A stretch of DNA of 46,976 nt from Kitasatospora sp. MAA19 (GCF_029894125.1 NZ_JARXYZ010000052.1:1-46976), one strand, 5' to 3'. Numbered from the stretch's first letter, positions 37,725 to 46,976 are shown. Notes: generated by a model from the letters alone, not told the origin. Numbers and translations: made by a program.

Positions 37725-38975
37725 ATGCTCGACGACACCCTGCTCGACGACCCGGCCGCCCTCCAGCGCGCCGACCGTGACCGCGCCCTGCTGGCCCTGG
37801 CCGGCTCCGGCGCGCGGGTCCGCACCGCGCTGCGGCTGGCCGGCGCGGCCGGTCTGGACCGGCTGCGCCCGGACGGCCGCCCGCGCGCCGTCCTGGTCGC
37901 CGGCCACGGCAGCGCCCTGACGGCGGGCGAGATCCTGGCCGCGCTGGCCGGCAACGCCGCACTGATCACCCCGCTGCCGCCGACCGAGGCGGTCGCCCCG
38001 CGTGCCGACCGGGCGGGTGCGCCGCCCGCCTTCACCACCGGGCTCGGCTGGCAGCTGCCCGGCTGGGCCGGCCCGCTCGACCTGCTGGTGGTCAGCTCCG
38101 CCGACGGCGGCGAACCGGGCCTGGTCAGCCTCGCCGAGCAGGCCTACGCGCGCGGCTGCGCGATCGTGGTCACCGCCCCGGCGGGCAGCCCGCTCGCCGA
38201 GGCCGCCCTGCAGGTGCGCGCGCTGCCGCTGCCGTACGTGGCCTCCGTGCTGTCCGAGGACGAGGCGCCCGCCGGCCCGTCCGCCGAACCGGACCTGCCC
38301 GCCGAGGACCCGGCCGCGCTGTGGTCCCACCTCACCCCGCTGCTCGCGCTCGCCCAGAAGATCGGCATCACCCAGCTGCCGTACGACGCGCTGCCGGCCG
38401 TCGCCGACCTGCTGGACGCGACCGCCGTCCGCTGCCGCCCCGACGCCGCCGCGTACACCAACCCGGCGAAGGGCCTGGCCGCGCGGCTGGCCGGGACGGT
38501 TCCGCTGCTGTGGGCGGAGGGCCCGATCGCCGGGGCGGTCGCCGACCGCTTCGCCGCCCAGCTCGCCGAACGGGCCGGCCGCCCGGCGCTGGCGGGGCTG
38601 CTGCCGCAGGTGCTCACCGCCCACCGCGGCATGTTCACCGGCCAGTTGGGCGCGGGCGCGGACCCGGACGACTTCTTCCGCGACCGGGTCGACGAGCCGG
38701 ATCCGCTGCACCTGCAGGTCCTGCTGCTGCGGCACGTCCCGGGTGCGCCCGGCGGTGCGCCCGACGAGACGGACGCCCCGGCCGAGGTGCCGGAGGACGA
38801 CGCGGGCCCGCGCAGCTTCGGCGTCACCCGCGCGCACCGGCTGGCCGCCGCCCACGAGGTCCGGCTGACGGAGTACGCGAGCACCCGGCCGGACCCGCTG
38901 CACGCGCTCGCCGACCTGCTCGCGCTGACCGACTTCGCCGCCGTCTACCTCGGGCTCGCCGCCGCGCAGTCCTGA
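37725..38975 (+). CDS. SIS-domain protein (phosphoglucose/phosphomannose isomerase-like)
   Basis: 416 aa. Sugar isomerase (SIS) fold, resembling bifunctional phosphoglucose/phosphomannose isomerases. AVLVAGHGSALTAGEILAAL (about 60-80) is the first SIS loop, PLDLLVVSSADGGEPGLVSL the second, and GTVPLLWAEGPIAGAVADRF opens the second SIS half. A C-terminal isomerase segment (RVDEPDPLHLQVLLLRHVPG) follows. The His/Glu residues of active isomerases cannot be placed with confidence, so a regulatory role is possible. GGAGG is about eight bases before ATG 37725. It continues the manB operon. If active it would feed mannose-6-phosphate to ManB. Confidence 0.85.
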   Translation: MLDDTLLDDPAALQRADRDRALLALAGSGARVRTALRLAGAAGLDRLRPDGRPRAVLVAGHGSALTAGEILAALAGNAALITPLPPTEAVAPRADRAGAPPAFTTGLGWQLPGWAGPLDLLVVSSADGGEPGLVSLAEQAYARGCAIVVTAPAGSPLAEAALQVRALPLPYVASVLSEDEAPAGPSAEPDLPAEDPAALWSHLTPLLALAQKIGITQLPYDALPAVADLLDATAVRCRPDAAAYTNPAKGLAARLAGTVPLLWAEGPIAGAVADRFAAQLAERAGRPALAGLLPQVLTAHRGMFTGQLGAGADPDDFFRDRVDEPDPLHLQVLLLRHVPGAPGGAPDETDAPAEVPEDDAGPRSFGVTRAHRLAAAHEVRLTEYASTRPDPLHALADLLALTDFAAVYLGLAAAQS

Positions 38976-39093
38976 GCCGGCGCGGACACGGCCCCGGCCG
39001 CTCGCGCCGATACCTCGGCCACCTCGACGGCCGGTACGGTAAGCGCTCGACGAGAGCAGCGCGACCGGCCACTGCGGCGGAGGGACCCCGAGC

Positions 39094-40071
39094 ATGAGTA
39101 CTGAAGGCGGCACCAGGGCACTGGTTGCGGCGCTGTCCGCGAACCTGGCGATCGCGGCGGCCAAGTTCACCGCCTTCGCCTTCACCGGCTCCTCGTCGAT
39201 GCTGGCCGAGGGCGTGCACTCGGTCGCCGACTCGGGCAACCAGGTGCTGCTGCTGATCGGTGGCAGGCGGGCGCGCCGGGCGGCGGACGAGGAGCACCCC
39301 TTCGGGTACGGCCGCGAGCGCTACATCTACGGCTTTCTGGTGGCGATCGTCCTCTTCAGCGTCGGCGGCCTGTTCGCGATCTACGAGGGCTGGCACAAGG
39401 TCAGCCACCCGGAGAAGCTGGACGCCTGGGGCTGGGCGGTCGGCGTGCTGGTCTTCGCGATCGTGATGGAGGGCTGGTCCTTCCTGACCGCGATGCGCGA
39501 GTCGGCGAAGGCCAAGGGCGGCCAGGGCTGGGTCCAGTTCATCCGCACCGCCAAGGCTCCGGAGCTGCCGGTGGTGCTGCTGGAGGACACCGGCGCGCTG
39601 ATCGGTCTGGTGCTCGCGCTGCTCGGCGTCTCGCTCACGGTGATCACCGGCGACGGCGTCTGGGACGGCGTCGGCACCCTGTGCATCGGCGTCCTGCTGG
39701 TGCTCATCGCGGTGGTGCTCGCCCTGGAGACCAAGTCGCTGCTGCTCGGCGAGTCCGCGGACCGGGAGTCGGTGCGGCGGATCCGCGCGGCGCTGGTGGA
39801 CGGCGAGTCGGTCACCGGCGTGATCCACATGCGCACCCTGCACCTGGGCCCGGAGGAACTGCTGGTCGCCGCCAAGATCGCGGTCAACGCGCAGGACAGC
39901 GCCGCCCGCGTGGCGGAGGCGATCGACGCCGCCGAGGCGCGGGTGCGGGCGGTCGTCCCGATCGCGCGGGCGATCTACCTGGAGCCCGACGTCTACAGCG
40001 CCGAGAAGGCCGCCGCCGGCGAGGACCCGGCGGCCACCCCGGGCGGGCCCGGGCCCGACACCGCGCACTGA
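39094..40071 (+). CDS. cation diffusion facilitator (CDF) transporter
   Basis: 325 aa. Proton-driven exporter of divalent cations such as zinc, cobalt or manganese. Six membrane helices are visible (about 7-30, 75-100, 110-130, 165-190, 200-222 plus a short one near 40). The metal-binding helix LAEGVHSVADSGNQVLLLIG has H..D, and ETKSLLLGESAD marks the cytoplasmic domain. VLLEDTGALIGLVLAL has the second E..D metal pair typical of the family. The C-terminal domain is the ferredoxin-like regulatory fold. GGAGG lies ten bases before ATG 39094. It stands alone between the SIS gene and sahH; in Streptomyces I remember manA at the junction before it, but none is present here. Confidence 0.9.
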   Translation: MSTEGGTRALVAALSANLAIAAAKFTAFAFTGSSSMLAEGVHSVADSGNQVLLLIGGRRARRAADEEHPFGYGRERYIYGFLVAIVLFSVGGLFAIYEGWHKVSHPEKLDAWGWAVGVLVFAIVMEGWSFLTAMRESAKAKGGQGWVQFIRTAKAPELPVVLLEDTGALIGLVLALLGVSLTVITGDGVWDGVGTLCIGVLLVLIAVVLALETKSLLLGESADRESVRRIRAALVDGESVTGVIHMRTLHLGPEELLVAAKIAVNAQDSAARVAEAIDAAEARVRAVVPIARAIYLEPDVYSAEKAAAGEDPAATPGGPGPDTAH

Positions 40072-40072
40072 C

Positions 40073-40194
40073 GGGCCGCCGGCGGCCCGGCGGCAGGCAG
40101 GTGGCGGGCCGATGGCGGGCTGGGATCCGGCTTGAGGACCGATCGGATCCGAGGCCGAAAACACTCATCGGCGGACGGCCGGCGGGGCCGCCGG
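40073..40194 (+). terminator. two GC hairpins after the CDF transporter
   Basis: GGGCCGCC/GGCGGCCC at 40073-40088 and CCGGCGG/CCGCCGG at 40179-40194 are perfect inverted repeats lying between the transporter stop and the sahH leader. Either could end the upstream transcript. Confidence 0.45.
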
Positions 40195-40202
40195 TGTAGA
40201 TT

Positions 40203-40439
40203 CGTCACCAGAGCCAGAACGTCGCTGCTGATGGCGGTCGATCGGCGGTCCGCACCCGTAGGGTGTGCCCCGGTCGAGGGAGAGAGGTCCTCCGACGGTT
40301 TGTGCTGTGCAGCAGGGAACCGGTCCGTCACCACGGATCCGGCCGCCCCGGCGTAGCCGTGCACCCGTACGGCCCCGCCGCGCTGCGACCGCACACCAGG
40401 ACCTTGGCCATGCCCACCCCATCAGCGAGGAGCAGACGT
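40203..40439 (+). promoter_or_regulatory. structured 5' leader of sahH, candidate cobalamin-type riboswitch
   Basis: TAGATT at 40197-40202 is a possible -10 box, giving a leader of about 230 bases. Inside are a GCACCC/GGGTG hairpin, GTCGAGG/CCTCCGAC and TGCTG/CAGCA. The core AGGGAACCGGTCCG at about 40313-40327, then GGATCCGG, a CCGCCCCGG block and later ACCAGGACCTTGGCC (40394-40408), parallels the order of cobalamin riboswitch boxes (GGGAA-CCGGTG, ATCCGG, CtGCCCCGC, GCCAGGAgACCtGCC). Matches are partial. Confidence 0.4.
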
Positions 40440-41888
<1,449 letters not shown>

Positions 41889-41903
41889 TGCGGTGACGCC
41901 CCG

Positions 41904-41949
41904 ACGCCGGTGGCCGGCACCCCACCCCAGGGGTGCCGGCCACCGGCGT
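41904..41949. terminator. perfect 20-bp bidirectional hairpin after sahH
   Basis: Arms 41904-41923 and 41930-41949 are exact reverse complements with a 6-base loop. It also serves the convergent gene ending at 41960. This is the strongest hairpin in the window. Confidence 0.9.
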
Positions 41950-41959
41950 ACGGGCGCGG

Positions 41960-42991
41960 TCAGCGGAGGACGTCGGTGGTCCAGCTGCTCTCGTCGGCGC
42001 CGGTGACGTGCACGAGGTTCAGCAGGCCCTGCAGGCCGCCGAGTTGGGCGAGCGCGGGCGGTTTTCCTTCCGCCCCTCCCACGCAGACCTTGATCCCCTG
42101 GTCAACCCGGCACAACGCCTGGAACGGCTCCTGCGCCGGTTCCCCGGGAGGGATCGCCCGGTCCGGGGCGACCGAGACCCGGACCTTCTTGTCCTCGGCC
42201 GAGAACGTGACCTGGGCGCCCCAGGGCAGCGAGCCCTGGGGGCGGGTCAACGAGGCGCCGGTCAGCCGGACCGAGCTGGGAGGCCCGGCCAGCCAGAACG
42301 GCAGCGGGACGTCCCAGTTGCCGACCTGGACGCCGGCGGCGACCCGAAGCAGCGCGTCGTCGGGGACGTCCTGGGAGCGGCCGCGCCACCCTGTGAGCTG
42401 CGCCCACCGACCGGAGGGGGTCAGCCAGCGCAGGAGCCGGGATGAGTTGTCGAAGGTGGGAGCGGTCGGATGGACCAGCCAGTACGCGGTCCGGCCGTTC
42501 ACGTCGGGGGCCGGCACCTTCTCCTGCTTCTGCTTCGGATCGACGTCGATGGCCGGCTCGGGCCCGGCGGGGAAGAGCGAGAGCATGAGGCTCCGTCCGC
42601 CCATCCCCCCCTCACTGGCACTGGTAACGCTCCCCAAGTAGCTGATGCCGCGCTCGCCGTCCACCCAGTCGGGCAGCCAGCCGAACTTGACTTCGGTGGC
42701 CAGGACGCCGGTACCGGTCTTGGCCGGGGGAGTGGAGGGGGCCGGGGCGACCGAGGCCGGGGCCGCGGGTGCGGCGGGCGCTCCGGCGGGGCTGGGCTCC
42801 AGCACCAGCGTGGCGCCGATCACGAGGGCCGTCGCGGCGGCCACCGCGCCGACCGTGAACCGCTGCCGGCGGCGCAGGCGGGCCCGTCCCCGGGTGATGG
42901 ACGTGGCGACGTCGAACGCGGCCGGCGGCGCCGGTTCGTCGGCCAGGGCTACCAGGCGGGCGGCCAGGTCGCTGTGCTCGGTGGTGGTCAT
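41960..42991 (-). CDS. membrane-anchored secreted protein paired with a SigE-family sigma factor
   Basis: 343 aa. A cytoplasmic basic segment of about 45 residues precedes one membrane helix (about 45-65, FTVGAVAAATALVIGATLVL). A Pro/Ala-rich linker and a 250-residue extracellular domain follow (VDGERGISYLGSVTSAS, FPAGPEPAIDVDPKQKQE, VRLTGASLTRP). The ATG overlaps the sigma factor stop (ATGA), so the two are translationally coupled. By position it may be the anti-sigma factor, but no zinc anti-sigma motif (HxxxCxxC) is visible and the short N-terminus resembles other SigE-family partner proteins. Function otherwise unrecognised. Confidence 0.7.
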   Translation of the reverse strand: MTTTEHSDLAARLVALADEPAPPAAFDVATSITRGRARLRRRQRFTVGAVAAATALVIGATLVLEPSPAGAPAAPAAPASVAPAPSTPPAKTGTGVLATEVKFGWLPDWVDGERGISYLGSVTSASEGGMGGRSLMLSLFPAGPEPAIDVDPKQKQEKVPAPDVNGRTAYWLVHPTAPTFDNSSRLLRWLTPSGRWAQLTGWRGRSQDVPDDALLRVAAGVQVGNWDVPLPFWLAGPPSSVRLTGASLTRPQGSLPWGAQVTFSAEDKKVRVSVAPDRAIPPGEPAQEPFQALCRVDQGIKVCVGGAEGKPPALAQLGGLQGLLNLVHVTGADESSWTTDVLR

Positions 42992-43500
42992 GACGTCCTC
43001 TCTGCGACGGCGGGGCGGGAGGCGAGAGTGCTGCGCAGGGCAACCAGCGCGCGTGAGCTCTGGCTCTTCACGTTGCCCGACGAACAGCCCAGCGCCTCGG
43101 CAGCCTGATCGATCGACAGATCGCAGTAGTAGCGGAGCACCACGGTGGCCCGCTGGCGGGGCGGCAGCGTGGCAAGGGCGCGGCGCAGGTCGATCGAGAC
43201 GTCCAGATCGACGCTCGCGGCGGCGATGTCCGGCTCGGTGTCGGTGCGGGTCGTGCGGCGCCACCAGGGGGAGCGCTGCTCGCTCAGGAACGTGTTGATC
43301 AACACCCTGCGGGCGTAACCGTCCACGTTCTCCATCCGTTTGGCCTTCGACCAGTGCACGTAGAGCTTGGTGATGGTCTCCTGGGCCAGGTCGTCGGCCC
43401 GATGCCAGTCCCCGCACAGCAGATAGGCGACCTTCCGAAGCCAGCCGCCCCTGGAAGCCACGTACTCGGTGAATTCCGCGTCGTGTGCCTGCTTCGCCAT
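42988..43500 (-). CDS. SigE-family (Streptomyces type) ECF RNA polymerase sigma factor
   Basis: 170 aa. Region 2 (about 6-75) has FTEYVASRGGWLRKVAYLLC, ADDLAQETITKLYVHWSK (the 2.3/2.4 promoter-melting and -10-recognition segment) and GYARRVLINTFLSE. Region 4 (about 108-165) has LPPRQRATVVLRYYCDLSID and AAEALGCSSGNVKSQSSRA, the -35-binding helix-turn-helix. ATG 43500 is preceded by a G-rich ribosome site. The sequence is of the SigE-fam_strep kind, distinct from the CseBC-controlled SigE. The next gene overlaps by four bases and is probably its regulator. Confidence 0.9.
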   Translation of the reverse strand: MAKQAHDAEFTEYVASRGGWLRKVAYLLCGDWHRADDLAQETITKLYVHWSKAKRMENVDGYARRVLINTFLSEQRSPWWRRTTRTDTEPDIAAASVDLDVSIDLRRALATLPPRQRATVVLRYYCDLSIDQAAEALGCSSGNVKSQSSRALVALRSTLASRPAVAERTS

Positions 43501-43619
43501 CTGCACCCCCCGTTCCTCGTAGCGATGGCGCTCAGCCGCGCCGTCCACCTCCCTAATGCGGGCACCCGCCCCGAACGTTGCACGCCGGGTCCGGAGATCG
43601 TCCACGTAGGCTTTCGGGC

Positions 43620-44255
43620 ATGCCCAACGGCCGGTACTCGCTCCACGACACCCATGACCACGTGCTGCTCGGCGAGGAGCGCTTCAGCTGCGCCCCCGGG
43701 GCGGCCGGCTGGCGGTACGTCTCCAAGACCTACGCGCCGGACGGGCAGGTGATCGGCGGCGTCGACCTCACCCTGGACTCGCGCGCCCGCCCGCTGCGGA
43801 TGGAACTGCGGGCCGGCGGCTGGCTGGTGCGCGGCGGCGCGGTGGACGGCGTGGCCTGGGTCCGGACCGACGCGGCGGACCCGGGCGGCGAGCACGCCGT
43901 GGAGGGCCACGACCGGGCGCACGGGTTCACCGGCGGTTCGCCGGCCTTCCTGGTCGCCACTGCCCGGCTGCTGCGGCTGCGGGAGGGGGCGAGCGCGCGG
44001 GTGCGGCTGGTCGCGTTCACCGAACCGGTGCTGGCGCCGCGCACCTTCGACCAGGGGTGGCTGCTGGAGGGCGTCGACACGCACGAGACCGACTCGGGCC
44101 CGCTACGGGTCGAGCGGTACCAGGTGGCGGACCTGGAGACCGGCGAGCAGCAGGTCGTGCACCTGTCGGGCGACGTGGTGCTGGCGGCCGCCGGGATCGA
44201 GCTGGAGGAGCTGGCGTCGCCGCCGAACGCCTGGCCGGTGGAGTTCGGAAGTTAG
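43620..44255 (+). CDS. hypothetical protein
   Basis: 211 aa, no family recognised. ATG 43620 follows TAGGCT (43607-43612) by seven bases, so it is probably leaderless. The sequence is largely beta-strand-like: RYSLHDTHDHVLLGEERFSC, WRYVSKTYAPDGQVIGGVDL, RMELRAGGWLVRGGAVDGV, LVRLVAFTEPVL. It has no signal or membrane segment, so a soluble beta-barrel or sandwich is likely. GHDRAHGFTGGSPAFLVATARLLRL is the most conserved-looking part. It is divergent from the sigma factor and convergent with the RDD gene, with no contextual clue to function. Confidence 0.7.
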   Translation: MPNGRYSLHDTHDHVLLGEERFSCAPGAAGWRYVSKTYAPDGQVIGGVDLTLDSRARPLRMELRAGGWLVRGGAVDGVAWVRTDAADPGGEHAVEGHDRAHGFTGGSPAFLVATARLLRLREGASARVRLVAFTEPVLAPRTFDQGWLLEGVDTHETDSGPLRVERYQVADLETGEQQVVHLSGDVVLAAAGIELEELASPPNAWPVEFGS

Positions 44256-44263
44256 GACACGTC

Positions 44264-45226
44264 TCAGGCGGGCGGGGCGAAGCCGGTGCCCGGGGCGGGG
44301 GCGGGCTTCTCGAAGGACGGGGCGGCGGGCGCCGGGGCCGGGGTCGTGGGGGTGGTCGCGGCCGGGACGCCGAGGACCCGAAGCGGCCGGCCGTCCGCGG
44401 TGGGCGGCTGGGGTGCGGGGGCCTGCCGGGCGGGGGCGGGGGCTGCGGGGGCGGTCATCCGCTGCTGCGCCTGGGCCCGCATCCACTCCCGGCGCTGGCG
44501 CTCGGTGAGCACGGCGCCCAGATACGCCGCCGGGTGCAGCCCCGGTGCCACCGGGTGGCCGGTACGGGCGGCCAGGTCGTCGGCCAGCCGGGCGGACATC
44601 CGGAGTGCCACGGCCGGATCCAACTGGCCTATGCGGCCGAGCAGTTGGCGGACCGCCAACCAGAGCGACTCCGGCACCGCGGACAGGTCCATCGCGACCA
44701 GCTCCCGGCCCATCGCCTGCAGCAGGTGCGGGTGCACGGGCGGCAGCGGGGACGCCGTGCCGCCGCCCGGGGTGCGCTCGCGGACGACCACCGTCCCGGC
44801 GAAGATGTCGCCCAGCCGCCTGCCGTCCACGTTCACCGCCGAGGTGATCACCGCCGGCACGCCGGTCAGGGCGACCAGCTCCATGAAGCCGACCAGCCCG
44901 CGCACCAGCGAGTGCCGGAACCGCACGGGGCCACCGTCGGTGCGCACCACCCGCAGGCCGAGCGCGGCCTTGCCGAGCGAGCGCCCGTGGCTGAGGGTCT
45001 CGACCATCACCGGCACGGCCACCAGGAAGAACACCAGCAGCCCGAGCAGGGTGGCGGCCAGCGCGGCACCGTCCAGACCGATCAGGGCGACGCTCAGGAG
45101 GAGCGAGACCAGCAGCAGGGCGGCGAACTCCACGAGCAGGTCCAGCGCGATCGCCAGCGCCCGGCTCGGAAGCTTCGCCGTCTGCAGGTCGAGGACGACC
45201 GCCTCACCCGTCACCAGGTCGCTCAA
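44264..45226 (-). CDS. RDD-family membrane protein
   Basis: 320 aa. The RDD domain (about 1-145) has RALAIALDLLVEFAALLLVS (the Arg and Asp of the name), a second helix, GRSLGKAALGLRVVRTDGGPV (Arg/Gly motif between helices) and GRRLGDIFAGTVVV (second Asp). Three membrane helices are clear. The C-terminal 170 residues are cytoplasmic, ending in Pro/Ala-rich disorder. RDD proteins are linked to ion exchange or to carrier function, but none is assigned here. The start is TTG 45226 (LSDLVTGEAVVLDLQTAK) with GGACAGG just upstream; GTG 45214 is the alternative. It is divergent from an SpoIIM gene, a conserved pair in streptomycetes. Confidence 0.85.
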   Translation of the reverse strand: MSDLVTGEAVVLDLQTAKLPSRALAIALDLLVEFAALLLVSLLLSVALIGLDGAALAATLLGLLVFFLVAVPVMVETLSHGRSLGKAALGLRVVRTDGGPVRFRHSLVRGLVGFMELVALTGVPAVITSAVNVDGRRLGDIFAGTVVVRERTPGGGTASPLPPVHPHLLQAMGRELVAMDLSAVPESLWLAVRQLLGRIGQLDPAVALRMSARLADDLAARTGHPVAPGLHPAAYLGAVLTERQRREWMRAQAQQRMTAPAAPAPARQAPAPQPPTADGRPLRVLGVPAATTPTTPAPAPAAPSFEKPAPAPGTGFAPPA

Positions 45227-45509
45227 GACACCTGTCCGTTCACGCTCGTGGAGCCCGTACGGCTCCAGTGGAGGCCGCCGAGGGCGGCACGGTCGAGGGG
45301 AGGGACACCACCCGGACCGGCCCCCACGACCCGCTCTCCGCAGTCCGATCCGCAGCCGCAAACATACGGCGCCCGGCGGCCGCACGGGAAGTGAGATCCC
45401 GGCGGCCGGGGCGCTCGCCGCTCCTGGCATGCTGGGCCGCGCGTGTCCGTACGTACCCGCCGCCCGCGCCCGGGCCCCTCGCGCCCACCGCCGACCATGG
45501 AGCCGCCGA

Positions 45510-46514
45510 ATGGACCTGGACGTCTTCGTCGCCACCCACCAGGGGGAGTGGGCACGGCTGGACGCCCTCGCCCGACGGCGCCGGCTCAGCGGGGAGGAGG
45601 CCGACGAACTGGTCACCCTGTACCAGCGCGCCACCGGCCACCTGGCCAAGGTCCAGGCCGCCGCGCCGGACCCGGCCCTGCTGAGCCGGCTGACCGGGCT
45701 GGTCTCGCGGGCCCGCAGTGCGGTGACCGGCTCGCGCAGCAGCGGCTGGCACGACGTCGCCCGGTACTACACGGTGAGCTTCCCGGCCGCGCTGTACCGC
45801 TCGCGCCGCTGGTGGCTGCCGGTCGCGGCCGTCTCGCTGCTCGCCACCGCGGTGCTCGCCTGGTGGATGGCCACGCACCCCGAGGTCCGCAACAGCCTCG
45901 TCGCCCCGGAGCATCTGCAGGAGATGACCCGCCCCGGCGGGCAGTACGAGTCGTACTACTCGGACCGTCCGGCGAGCTCGTTCGCCGCGCAGGTCTGGAC
46001 GAACAACGCCTGGGTCGCCGTGCAGTGCCTGCTGTTCGGGATCGCGCTGGGCCTCCCCGTGCTCTGGGTGATGTGGACCAACGTGGTCAATCTCGGCGTC
46101 GGCATCGGGCTGATGGCCTCCGCCGGGCGCCTCGACGTCTTCCTCGGCCTGCTCATCCCGCACGGCCTGCTGGAGCTGACCGCGGTGTTCGTGGCCGGCG
46201 GTCTCGGCCTGCGCCTCGGCTGGACGGTCGTCGACCCCGGCCCGCGGACCCGTGGAATGGCCCTGGCCGAACAGGGCCGCTCCATCATCGGCATGGCCAT
46301 CGGCCTCGCGACGGTGCTGGCCGTCTCCGGTGTGCTGGAAGCCTTCGTCACTCCGTCCGGCCTGCCCACCTGGGCGCGCATCTCGATCGGCGTGCTGGCG
46401 GAGACGGCATTCCTCCTCTACGCACTGGTGTTGGGCCGGAAGGCCGCCGAGGCGGGAGAACTCGGCGATCTGGACGCCGCCGATCGGGCGGACCTGCAGC
46501 CCGTCGCGGCCTGA
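45510..46514 (+). CDS. stage II sporulation protein M (SpoIIM) family membrane protein
   Basis: 334 aa. In Bacillus SpoIIM acts in forespore engulfment; actinomycete homologues are of unknown role. The N-terminal 85 residues are cytoplasmic (MDLDVFVATHQGEWARLDAL, family-typical). Helices follow: about 100-120 (WWLPVAAVSLLATAVLAWWM), 170-190, 200-220, 225-245, 255-275 and 290-310, giving a five- or six-pass protein. GLLIPHGLLELTAVFVAGG is the diagnostic loop-helix. GGAG lies eight bases before ATG 45510. It is next to the RDD gene, and an rRNA operon begins immediately downstream. Confidence 0.9.
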   Translation: MDLDVFVATHQGEWARLDALARRRRLSGEEADELVTLYQRATGHLAKVQAAAPDPALLSRLTGLVSRARSAVTGSRSSGWHDVARYYTVSFPAALYRSRRWWLPVAAVSLLATAVLAWWMATHPEVRNSLVAPEHLQEMTRPGGQYESYYSDRPASSFAAQVWTNNAWVAVQCLLFGIALGLPVLWVMWTNVVNLGVGIGLMASAGRLDVFLGLLIPHGLLELTAVFVAGGLGLRLGWTVVDPGPRTRGMALAEQGRSIIGMAIGLATVLAVSGVLEAFVTPSGLPTWARISIGVLAETAFLLYALVLGRKAAEAGELGDLDAADRADLQPVAA

Positions 46515-46571
46515 GGCGATGTGATCCACACGCCTCTGACCTGCTACTCTTCTCGCATCTCAGCCAAACCA

Positions 46572-46600
46572 TTGACGTGGTCGGGGTGGGCTAGTAGGTT
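46572..46600 (+). promoter_or_regulatory. rRNA operon promoter
   Basis: TTGACG at 46572-46577 and TAGGTT at 46595-46600 with a 17-base spacer, a consensus-like vegetative promoter placed at the start of the rrn leader. Streptomycete rrn operons have several promoters, and TGATAAGCT at about 46739 and 46824 may mark further ones. Confidence 0.7.
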
Positions 46601-46976
46601 TGAACGGTTGGGAGCGACTGGACAACGGTCGTCCCGGGCGTTAGTGTCTACGACACCGCCGAATCGAGGTGGGCGTGTTTCACGAAATGCGCGCCCTCTG
46701 ACGAAGCAAATCCCACGGACTGAGCACACCGAAAGCTTTGATAAGCTTCGGAGCGAAGTTTGCAGGAAATCCCGCCAGCGGGAATTCGGAGAAACGAAGC
46801 CGGTAAGAACGGCCGCGAGGATCTGATAAGCTGGAAACACGAAAGAACGAAGCGCCCGGAGGGCCTGCTGGAAGGCAGCCTGAAGGAAGTGTCCGTTCCT
46901 TGAGAACTCAACAGCGTGCCAAAAGTCAACGCCAGATATGTTGACATCCCCGGCCTCAGATTCTTCTGGGGTTGGA
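46601..46976 (+). ncRNA. rRNA operon leader (16S gene beyond the window)
   Basis: No protein gene here. GC content drops, and the stretch holds the streptomycete rrn hallmarks: the palindrome TTGAGAACTCAA (46900-46911), then CAGCGTGCCAAAAGTCAACGCC, and a second TGATAAGCT repeat. A CCCGC/GCGGG hairpin lies near 46770-46785. The leader carries antitermination and RNase III processing signals. Mature 16S RNA has not begun at the window end. Confidence 0.85.

Noticed and set aside
40203..40439. SAH riboswitch upstream of sahH
   Set aside because: The conserved GAGGAGCGCUGC and CCAGGCUCGG elements of that family are not visible in the leader; cobalamin-like blocks fit better.
46740..46976. Small ORFs in the rRNA leader on either strand
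   Set aside because: Composition and motifs are those of a streptomycete rrn leader; no ribosome sites.

Overview
This window is chromosomal DNA from a high-GC sporulating actinomycete of the Streptomyces/Kitasatospora group. The third codon position is almost always G or C. The window carries whiB, an SpoIIM-family gene, coenzyme F420 genes, three LytR-CpsA-Psr (LCP) envelope proteins, many apparently leaderless genes with a TANNNT-like box 6-8 nt before ATG, and a typical streptomycete rRNA-operon leader at the right end. The gene order around whiB, manB and sahH matches what I remember of the conserved Streptomyces core. There is no prophage, insertion sequence, CRISPR array or biosynthetic cluster.

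Layout. 1-9.5 kb: the tail of an acyl-CoA dehydrogenase, then small housekeeping and accessory genes: an SDR, a GNAT, a methyltransferase, a secreted tripeptidyl aminopeptidase, a MarR regulator, a divergent MerR/old-yellow-enzyme pair, cyclophilin, a CHMI-type tautomerase, a Tat-exported I66-type protease inhibitor and an arylamine N-acetyltransferase. 9.6-24.7 kb: a cell-envelope district with three LCP proteins, a MacB-like ABC ATPase plus double-FtsX permease, a GT2 glycosyltransferase, a shortened sugar acyltransferase, a shortened PGRP amidase-like protein, a TIGR03089 protein, an SgcJ/EcaC-type protein and a base-excision glycosylase. 24.9-27.3 kb: F420 biosynthesis (fbiA-fbiB) joined by a perfect 77-bp tandem repeat. 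27.4-29 kb: cysteine dioxygenase with a cysteine-rich leader peptide, divergent from whiB. 29-42 kb: a collinear block of a large membrane glycosyltransferase, a DUF5719-type protein, DUF3499, manB (phosphomannomutase), a Trm112-like protein, a SIS-domain protein, a CDF transporter and sahH with a long structured leader. 42-46.9 kb: a SigE-family ECF sigma factor with an overlapping membrane partner gene, a protein I cannot assign, RDD and SpoIIM membrane proteins, then the promoter and leader of an rRNA operon whose 16S gene lies beyond the window.

How genes work together. Sulfur metabolism recurs: two short Cys-containing leader ORFs precede an SsuE-like flavin reductase and cysteine dioxygenase, and sahH (SAM cycle) has a leader resembling a cobalamin riboswitch. 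Envelope assembly recurs too: the LCP proteins, GT2 enzymes, manB, and an ECF-type promoter in front of one LCP gene.

Most unusual signals: (1) the Cys-rich leader of cysteine dioxygenase; (2) the 77-bp tandem repeat between fbiA and fbiB, which forms two identical 26-codon ORFs chained by 4-base stop/start overlaps; (3) three proteins (two left-handed beta-helix acyltransferases and one PGRP) that look like clean in-frame internal deletions of familiar full-length families; (4) the MerR/OYE divergent promoter with a stretched 20-bp spacer and three 13-bp-period repeats; (5) a 33-bp perfect palindrome at the marR promoter. All family assignments come from reading motifs; no database search was run.
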